Of a stretch of DNA of 20,955 nucleotides, positions 15,460-20,955 are shown one piece after another. Source of the DNA: JBDWFY01 sp965275915 (GTDB taxonomy: Bacteria > Pseudomonadota > Alphaproteobacteria > Rhizobiales > Stappiaceae); contig CBDHYI010000001.1 of NCBI GenBank assembly GCA_965275915.1, positions 1 through 20,955 of the forward strand, given 5' to 3'. The translations under genes and the position numbers were made by a program. The notes beneath the pieces are model-generated. The model worked only from the letters and a program-made list of their open reading frames with translations, did not search any database and was not told where the DNA came from. Positions within the stretch are counted from its first letter, which is position 1. Every line of letters starts with the position of its first letter.

Positions 15460-15722
15460 GGGTATGGACCCATAAATGTGCTTGAAATGGCGGATCAAAC
15501 GGCAAAAAGCTGGAAGGAAGGGTGTGAAAAGCGGGCTTGATGCCCGGTTGAGCAGCCTGACGCAGCAGATTGAAGCCGTTTGTCCGTCCCGGCGGATATG
15601 GCCGATTGGTCCGGCTACAGCGTTGCACGTTCTTGAAAACCGGATGGTTTCCTTCGAACATGCGCCTTGTATCCGAACAAACCGGCTCATACCATTTTAA
15701 GCACATTTATGGGTCCATACCC
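15460..15722. mobile_element. 263-bp MITE with inverted repeats and TA target duplication
   Basis: Terminal inverted repeats of 31 bases: GGGTATGGACCCATAAATG onward at 15460-15490 and its complement at 15692-15722, with one mismatch. TA flanks both sides (15458-15459, 15723-15724), fitting a TA target-site duplication. The interior has no transposase; the open frame 15476-15700 is not a known protein. TA duplication fits mobilisation by an IS630/Tc1 or an IS5-IS427 type transposase, which I cannot separate. It lies five bases past the GMC stop-codon end and 18 bases before the cytochrome start. Confidence 0.85.
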
Positions 15723-15729
15723 TAAGGCT

Positions 15730-17445
15730 TCATGCCAAATTCGCGATCATGTCGCCGCACTTCCAGCCGATCACCATCGAAGGACAGTTGGTGTTGGACG
15801 TGGTGATGGAAGGCATGACGGAAGCGTCGGCCACGCGCAGCCCTTCCACGCCATAGACTTTCAACTCGGGGTCGACGACCGCATCTTCCCCGACGCCCAT
15901 CTGGCAGGTCGATGTCGGGTGGAAGTACGTGTTCAGCGATTTTGCGAGGAAATCTCGCCACTCCGTGTCCGTGAGGTCACCATCCTTTTGAGGAAGTGTC
16001 TCGCGCTTTCGGAAGGCATCGTATGATTTGTCGGCACCGATTTCCCGACAAATCTCGGTTGCGCGGCGATAGGCGACCCAATCCTGTTCCTCCTTGAGGT
16101 AGTTGGCTTCAATCATCGGTGCGTCGGATGCAAGGTTCGATTTGAGCTTTACGTATCCGCGCGAATGCGGACGTGCCACTCCCGACAGGATGCAGTAACC
16201 ATGCTCGTAGTCCAGCTTATGGCCCGTTGAAGCAAACGGAACCGAGACATAGAGGGTAATCATGTCCGGGGCCGGCAACCTGCTGTCGGACCGTTCCCAC
16301 ATATAGACCTCGGAATGGTTGTAGTGTGACACCGGCACGGGACCCGTCGCTTCATAGTTCACACCGGCGCCCAGAACGTGGTCCTGAAGGCCCCGACCAA
16401 CCGGAAGATCCACGACGGCATCAATTCCAACCGCTTTCAGATCACTCGCAACGCCGATGCCCGAAAGCATGAGCAGCTTGGGTGAATCGATCGCGCCGGC
16501 GGAAAGGATGACTTCCCTGGAGGCGTTGATTGAGAGCGGTTCGCCGTTGTGCAGATAGGTGACCCCGGTGCACTGTGTGCCATTCATATTCAGTTTCTGG
16601 ACCGGAGCATCTGTCAGAACGGTGACGTTGCCCAGGTCCATCACGGGACGCAGAAAAGCTGTTGCGGAAGACTGACGGCGCTGGTCCTTGATGTTGAAAT
16701 CCACCCAGGCCTGGCCGGACATGCGCTCCGAATTGAAGCTGGGTGTCTCCTTGTAGCCGAGGTTGGCGCAGGCATCCATGAAGGCTGTCGCGCCTTGGTG
16801 CTTGTGCTTGTCCTCGGGCTGCGAGATGAAGATCGGGCCGTTTGAGCCGCGATTTTCGCCACCCGGCTCGAAAGTCTCCATCGCCATGAAATGCGGCAGC
16901 ATCTCGTCATAGGACCATCCGGTGTTGCCGGCATAAGCCCAGTTATCCCAATCGCTCCGGTGGCCGCGTGCAAAGATCATTGCATTCAGAGCCGATGTGC
17001 CGCCAAGGACATTGCCCCGGGGCCACATATGGGTCCGGCCATCCGCATAATTCTGCGGTGTCGTTTCAAAGAACTTGGTTGCATCCGTTCCCAGAGAGGC
17101 AGCCCACAATCTGGAATCATGGATCTCTTCCAGGTCGTCGTTTCGACCGGCTTCCAGAACCAGTATGGTGGCGCCGGTTTTTGCCAGTTGATGAACGACG
17201 GCAGATCCGGCGGATCCGGTTCCGATCACGATATAGTCGAATTCTCCGGCCGGCTTGTCCGTGCTCTTTGTCGATTGCGCCAGCGCCCTTCCTGACCAGG
17301 ACGTCGCCAGCGCGCCCGCCATGCCGGCAGTGACCCCGAGCGCCATCGCCTTCTTGATGAATGATCGGCGACTTATGCCTCCCTTGTTGTATTCAATGAC
17401 GGCCTCTTCCAGGGTGCCTGGTCTATTTGAAGAAAAATAGGACAT
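15730..17445 (-). CDS. Tat-exported GMC flavoprotein dehydrogenase
   Basis: 571 residues. A twin-arginine signal is present: SRRSFIKK at 25-32, a hydrophobic stretch, and ALAQ near 54-57, so the folded FAD protein is exported to the periplasm. FAD-binding GTGSAG at 75-80 and Glu98 (VLEAG), then the GMC signature GNVLGGTSALN at 144-154 and GAIDSPKLLMLSGIG. The catalytic pair is His509 (YFHPTSTCQMG) and Asn553 (SNTN), 44 apart as in choline oxidase, whose pair is His466/Asn510. It oxidises an alcohol group; the substrate is not readable. An excellent GGAGGA precedes ATG 17445, and that site can be masked by a leader hairpin. With cytochrome c downstream it is probably a dehydrogenase rather than an oxidase. 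Confidence 0.92.
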   Translation of the reverse strand: MSYFSSNRPGTLEEAVIEYNKGGISRRSFIKKAMALGVTAGMAGALATSWSGRALAQSTKSTDKPAGEFDYIVIGTGSAGSAVVHQLAKTGATILVLEAGRNDDLEEIHDSRLWAASLGTDATKFFETTPQNYADGRTHMWPRGNVLGGTSALNAMIFARGHRSDWDNWAYAGNTGWSYDEMLPHFMAMETFEPGGENRGSNGPIFISQPEDKHKHQGATAFMDACANLGYKETPSFNSERMSGQAWVDFNIKDQRRQSSATAFLRPVMDLGNVTVLTDAPVQKLNMNGTQCTGVTYLHNGEPLSINASREVILSAGAIDSPKLLMLSGIGVASDLKAVGIDAVVDLPVGRGLQDHVLGAGVNYEATGPVPVSHYNHSEVYMWERSDSRLPAPDMITLYVSVPFASTGHKLDYEHGYCILSGVARPHSRGYVKLKSNLASDAPMIEANYLKEEQDWVAYRRATEICREIGADKSYDAFRKRETLPQKDGDLTDTEWRDFLAKSLNTYFHPTSTCQMGVGEDAVVDPELKVYGVEGLRVADASVMPSITTSNTNCPSMVIGWKCGDMIANLA

Positions 17446-17742
17446 TTGCTCCTCCGTAGGAGCCAGAGAGGCAACCCCGGCTCCTGTTTCTGCGGACTTT
17501 CGTCCAGTTAACGGACCGAAGTCCCTTCACGTGTGGCACGTCGGGGTTGGTTGGACTTGAGCCCGACATGTCATGAATTGCTCAGTTGCTACCGGGCAAA
17601 AACACTCTCCCCCGCAATACTGATCTGGTGGACGCTGCCGGCTGTCGGCTCAGAAGGCGAGTTGGTGGCAGGAAGCAGCCGAGACCACGCGTCTCCGCCA
17701 CCCGGTTGGACGGGCCGACAAAAGAAATTCCGATCATTCGTT
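17446..17742 (-). promoter_or_regulatory. Structured GMC leader with competing hairpins
   Basis: 297 bases between the SDR stop and the GMC start. Three structures can be drawn on the minus-strand RNA. A: arms 17513-17524 and 17494-17505 (loop AGTTAAC), near perfect. B: AGGAGCC (17479-17485) pairing with GGCTCCT (17458-17464). C: GCTCCT (17458-17463) pairing with AGGAGC (17448-17453), which contains the ribosome binding site, across the loop ACGG. B and C share the same strand and exclude each other. No known riboswitch class is recognised. Confidence 0.5.
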
Positions 17743-18492
17743 TCAGATTGTTCGGCCACCATCGACCTCCAGAATGACACCGGTGATGAAGTTGGCCTCG
17801 TCCGAAGCCAGATAGAGCGCCGCGTTTGCCATGTCCTCAGGCTCGCACAGGCGGCCCAAGGGGATCGTGGACAGAAACTTTTCTCGATTTTCCGGGGTGT
17901 CCGGCATACCCATAAAGGTCTCAAGCAGCGCGGTGGCACCCATCACCGGAGCCAGGCCGCAGACCCTTATGTTGTCCGGTGCCAATTCCACAGCAAGACC
18001 CTTTGTCAGGAGGTTCACGGCTCCCTTGGAGCTGTTGTACCAGGTCAGCCCCGGGCGCGGCCGGATCCCGGCGGTCGAACCTACGTTGAGAATCACGCCG
18101 CCACCCACGTTGCGATAATGCGGAACAATGGCTTTCGTCATATGGTAGATGCTGTCGACATTGACTTCGTAAACGCGCTTGAAGGTTTCGAAGTCGACAT
18201 CCAGGAGCGGCTGATTCCGGTGGCTCCAACCGGCATTGTTGATGACTATGTCGATCTGTCCGAACGCGTCGATTGTCGCATCGACGGCGTCTGCAACATC
18301 CGAGCCCCGGGAAACGTCACAGCGGATCGCCTCGGCCTGTGCACCTATTTCGTCCGATACCATCTGAGCGCCCGCAAAGTTGAGATCGACGACTGCAATA
18401 TTTGCGCCCTCCGAGGAAAAACGGCGCGCCATCTCCCGGCCAAAGCCGGAGGCTGCGCCCGTGATCAAAGCCGTCTTTCCCCCAAGTCTCAT
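17743..18492 (-). CDS. SDR-family NAD(P)-dependent dehydrogenase
   Basis: 249 residues, the usual classical SDR length. Cofactor-binding TGAASGFG at 11-18, with Asp36 after strand two favouring NAD over NADP. NNAG at 85-88; catalytic Ser139, Tyr152 and Lys156 (YNSSK). The C-terminus EVDGGRTI is typical. It is a cytoplasmic oxidoreductase for an alcohol or ketone; substrate unknown. ATG 18492 has GGGGA at good spacing and follows the aldehyde dehydrogenase stop by 18 bases, so the two form an operon and probably act in one pathway. Confidence 0.93.
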   Translation of the reverse strand: MRLGGKTALITGAASGFGREMARRFSSEGANIAVVDLNFAGAQMVSDEIGAQAEAIRCDVSRGSDVADAVDATIDAFGQIDIVINNAGWSHRNQPLLDVDFETFKRVYEVNVDSIYHMTKAIVPHYRNVGGGVILNVGSTAGIRPRPGLTWYNSSKGAVNLLTKGLAVELAPDNIRVCGLAPVMGATALLETFMGMPDTPENREKFLSTIPLGRLCEPEDMANAALYLASDEANFITGVILEVDGGRTI

Positions 18493-18510
18493 TGATCGTC
18501 CCCTTGTCTT

Positions 18511-19980
18511 TTATCCGTGGTTCTGCACGATTGTCTTGAGTTGCGAGAACTCATGCAAAGCGGCAAAGCCCTTTTCGCGGCCATGTCCGGATTTGCGCAC
18601 ACCGCCAAACGGCAATTCGATCCCGCCACCTGCTCCATAGACATTCAGAAACACCTGGCCGCATCGAAGTGCTTTTGCCATCCGCATCTGGCGGCCCCCG
18701 TCTGAACTCCAAACCGATGCCACGAGCCCGTACTCGGTGTCGTTGGCAATCCGGACAGCGTCGGCTTCATCGTCAAACGAAATGCATGAGAGGACCGGCC
18801 CGAACACTTCCTTCCTGGCGAGGGGATCGTGTTCGGCAACCGGTCCAAAAAGTGCCGGAGCAACATAGTGGCCGGTCTCGGCCGCATTTGAGGAGAGCTT
18901 GCCACGGGCCATGAGCGGTGCATTTTGTCCGCCTCCCGCGTCGATGAAATTCTGAACACGTTCTTTCTGCCTGGCTGAGATCAACGCCCCCAGATCTCCC
19001 GCCTCTGACCAGGGTGCCGCGACCAGTTGCTCGAAACCGGAACGCAATCGAGCCGCAACGTCATCGAAAATGCTTCTTTGCACGAGCGCCCGAGAGCCGG
19101 CAGAACAGGTCTGGCCACCGTTTTGAACGATGGCATTGAGCAGTACGGGGATGGCAGCGTCCAGGTCGGCGTCGTCAAAGACAATCTGCGGCGACTTGCC
19201 TCCAAGTTCCAATGTGCAGCCGATGTGATTTCGCGCCGCGGCGCTCTGGATCAACACCCCGACTTCGGGGGAGCCTGTAAATGAAATGAAATCTACGCCG
19301 GGATGGGCCGTCAGGGCCGCTCCCGCCACATGCCCAAGGCCTGTGACCACATTGATCGACCCGTCAGGGAAGCCAACTTCGATTGCCAGTTCGGCAATCC
19401 TCAACGGCGTGAGGCAGGCCTCCTCGGCCGGTTTCAGCACAATCGCATTTCCCATCGCCAGTGCCGGTGCGCAGGAGCGGCCGAACATCTGTGCCGGATA
19501 GTTCCAGGGAATGATGTGACCGGTGACACCGTAGGGTTCCCGAATGGTCTGGACCTGAAACCCTGCCAGAAACGGAATTGTCTCGCCATGGACCTTGTCT
19601 GCTGCCGAACCATAAAACTCGAAATACCGCGCGGTCGCGACCATGTCTGCCTGCGCCTGCGGCAAGGGTTTGCCGGTATCCATCGCCTCGAGTTCGGCCA
19701 ACTCTTCCGCATGCTCGGAAACCTTCAACGACAGTCTATGGAGGAGCCGTCCGCGCTCCAGCGCCGTCAGCTTTGACCACGCACCACCATCGAATGCGGC
19801 GCGCGCCGCTTTGACGGCTTTATCAATTTCTGTGACGCCGCCCGCGGCAATCTCGGCGATCTTCTGCCCGTCACTCGGGCAGGTCAGCGCAATCGTACCG
19901 TTGTCTTCAGCTGCGACTTCCCGGCCGCCAATCAGACAGTTCTTGACGGGTGTTGCGGGGCAAAGCGTGCTCGTTTCCAT
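18511..19980 (-). CDS. Aldehyde dehydrogenase
   Basis: 489 residues, full length for the NAD(P)-dependent ALDH superfamily. Catalytic Cys292 in GGQTCSAGSR, general base Glu258 in LELGGKSP, Asn160 in IPWNYP, and Lys183 of the cofactor site in LKPAEEA. The C-terminal GGGIELPFGGVRKSGHGREKG is typical of betaine-, amino- or hydroxy-aldehyde clades, but the substrate is not certain. Cytoplasmic. ATG 19980 has GGAG six bases upstream. A hairpin lies just before that site. It is the first gene of the ALDH-SDR operon, downstream of a LysR gene in the same direction. Confidence 0.93.
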   Translation of the reverse strand: METSTLCPATPVKNCLIGGREVAAEDNGTIALTCPSDGQKIAEIAAGGVTEIDKAVKAARAAFDGGAWSKLTALERGRLLHRLSLKVSEHAEELAELEAMDTGKPLPQAQADMVATARYFEFYGSAADKVHGETIPFLAGFQVQTIREPYGVTGHIIPWNYPAQMFGRSCAPALAMGNAIVLKPAEEACLTPLRIAELAIEVGFPDGSINVVTGLGHVAGAALTAHPGVDFISFTGSPEVGVLIQSAAARNHIGCTLELGGKSPQIVFDDADLDAAIPVLLNAIVQNGGQTCSAGSRALVQRSIFDDVAARLRSGFEQLVAAPWSEAGDLGALISARQKERVQNFIDAGGGQNAPLMARGKLSSNAAETGHYVAPALFGPVAEHDPLARKEVFGPVLSCISFDDEADAVRIANDTEYGLVASVWSSDGGRQMRMAKALRCGQVFLNVYGAGGGIELPFGGVRKSGHGREKGFAALHEFSQLKTIVQNHG

Positions 19981-19990
19981 CTCGTCTCCA

Positions 19991-20025
19991 GAACCAGGTC
20001 ATTAGCTGGATGAATTTCCTGGTTC
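19991..20025 (-). promoter_or_regulatory. Inverted repeat just upstream of the ALDH ribosome binding site
   Basis: GAACCAGG (19991-19998) and CCTGGTTC (20018-20025) form an 8-bp inverted repeat with a 19-base spacer. It ends two bases before the GGAG of the aldehyde dehydrogenase gene. It could be a regulator half-site pair or a leader hairpin. Confidence 0.45.
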
Positions 20026-20117
20026 CAAAGATCGTATTGAGATGGACACGATCTAACAACGTAGTGGATTGTGATCGCGCATATAGGAATAAACTATAAC
20101 CAAGTTCCGCTACCAGA

Positions 20118-20955
20118 TCACTTGCCGCAGAATTCTCCCTTCCAAATATTCCTTTCAACAAGCTCTTTGACAACGGATATCGTCAGCTTCTGCACCTCTC
20201 GGGAGGCACGCTTGAGCACCTTGTCCGGATTCCGGACCAAATAGACAGACCGCCGTATGGTCGGCTCCACAATGGGCGCGCTGACCAGTTCGCCCTTGTC
20301 TTCGAGGTCGAATGCAGCGGCCGGGGCCAAAATCGTGCAGGCGCTGCCCCTCGATACCAGAGATTTTATCTGGGTCAGAGAGTCCATCTCCACAACCACA
20401 TTGAGGTTTTTGCCGGAAGACTTGCAAAATCGATCGATGAGTATCCGCAAGCCATGGTTCTTGGACGGAAGGACCAGTTCCACCGGTTCAAGCTTCGACA
20501 TGGGGACCGGTGTGCCCGGCGGACTGTCAAACGGCCAATTGTCTGCTGCGGAGTAGAAGTGCATATTTTCATTGAGTAAAAGCTTGCTCTCACTGCTTCG
20601 CAGATTGTTGGTGTCGTACAATATCGCCAGATCGATACTCTGATCATCAAGCCAATCCTTGATGAATCCGCTCATCGCATCAACGGCACGAAACCTGATT
20701 TGCGGATAGTCATGACGGATCGTTTCAACCAGCGGCACGGACAGGACCATCGAAACCGAGCTCGGAAATCCAAAAATGACTTTGCCGGTCGGCTCGGCAC
20801 CTGTCTGACGCACTTCCTCCATTGCGACATCGACATTGTCCAAGATTTTCCTGGCGTGTTCCAGAAACGTGGCGCCGGCTTCCGTCAGGGTCACACCGCG
20901 CGACGACCTGACAAGCAGATCCGTGCCGATCCGTCCTTCGAGATTCCTGACTTGC
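20118..20955 (-). CDS. LysR-family regulator, N-terminus outside window
   Basis: The frame is open to the right edge, so the start is missing. The visible part begins QVRNLEGRIGTDLLVRSSRGVTLTEAG, the end of the LysR winged helix, so about 35 residues are missing. The effector domain follows from GKVIFGFPSSVSMVLSVPLV. The general pattern, including the helix-turn-helix exit and effector-domain start, resembles the Nac/Cbl-type branch used in nitrogen control, but this is a loose impression. It lies 137 bases upstream of the aldehyde dehydrogenase gene, same strand, and is a likely controller of that operon (inference). The first codons outside the window cannot be judged. Confidence 0.85.
   Translation of the reverse strand, partial: QVRNLEGRIGTDLLVRSSRGVTLTEAGATFLEHARKILDNVDVAMEEVRQTGAEPTGKVIFGFPSSVSMVLSVPLVETIRHDYPQIRFRAVDAMSGFIKDWLDDQSIDLAILYDTNNLRSSESKLLLNENMHFYSAADNWPFDSPPGTPVPMSKLEPVELVLPSKNHGLRILIDRFCKSSGKNLNVVVEMDSLTQIKSLVSRGSACTILAPAAAFDLEDKGELVSAPIVEPTIRRSVYLVRNPDKVLKRASREVQKLTISVVKELVERNIWKGEFCGK

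Noticed and set aside
15476..15700. 74-residue frame inside the MITE
   Set aside because: It starts inside the inverted repeat and shows no transposase motif; a chance frame.
17533..18495. 320-residue plus-strand frame
   Set aside because: Antisense to the SDR gene, which has all its catalytic motifs.
1..20955. CRISPR arrays, tRNA or rRNA genes
   Set aside because: No regularly spaced repeat, tRNA cloverleaf or rRNA segment was seen on reading both strands.

Overview
The window looks like part of an accessory or island region of an alphaproteobacterium, most likely Rhizobiales-like. This rests on the mix of GC-rich catabolic genes (permease, dialkylglycine decarboxylase, citrate lyase-like pair, dehydrogenases) with LysR and MarR regulators, and on debris such as an orphan scpB and an OLD-type ATPase. 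The taxonomic call is an inference from gene content; no rRNA or tRNA gene was seen. Two AT-rich islands (about 1-1140 and 4700-6720) stand out against the GC-rich remainder and look acquired.

Layout. 1-981 (minus) is the 5' part of a gene whose 3' end is outside the window. It encodes a tRNA-dependent cyclodipeptide synthase of the XYP type, and the chain then runs into what looks like the start of a Crp-type cyclic-nucleotide-binding domain. This is the most unusual object here. 1623-3287 is an APC amino-acid permease and 3538-4524 a MarR-GNAT fusion regulator. The regulator has a perfect 21-bp palindrome over its own -10 box, and related half-sites recur in a tandem repeat before the permease. 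5142-6644 is an AT-rich DUF805-like membrane protein. 6931-8029 is a graveyard holding a frameshifted OLD-family ATPase and a frameshifted scpB.

8073-9413 and 9526-10392 are a divergent pair: 2,2-dialkylglycine decarboxylase (dgdA) and a LysR regulator, with an ATC-N9-GAT palindrome between them. 10451-12275 (minus) is a compact five-gene operon. It contains a MarR regulator with a C-terminal cysteine cluster, a DUF6522 protein, a hypothetical protein, a small protein that begins like Nfu but lacks the Fe-S domain, and a zf-CHCC protein. 12565-14935 (plus) is a coupled citF-citE pair without a visible citD.

14944-20955 (minus) is an oxidation module read in the order LysR regulator (cut by the window end), aldehyde dehydrogenase, SDR dehydrogenase, Tat-exported GMC flavoprotein, cytochrome c. 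A 263-bp MITE with 31-bp inverted repeats and TA target duplications sits between the GMC and cytochrome genes. The GMC leader can form two mutually exclusive hairpins, one of which masks its ribosome binding site.

A plausible reading is periplasmic alcohol oxidation by the GMC enzyme passing electrons to cytochrome c, cytoplasmic steps by the ALDH and SDR, and cleavage of a citrate- or citramalate-like acid by CitFE. The substrates are not determined by the sequence.
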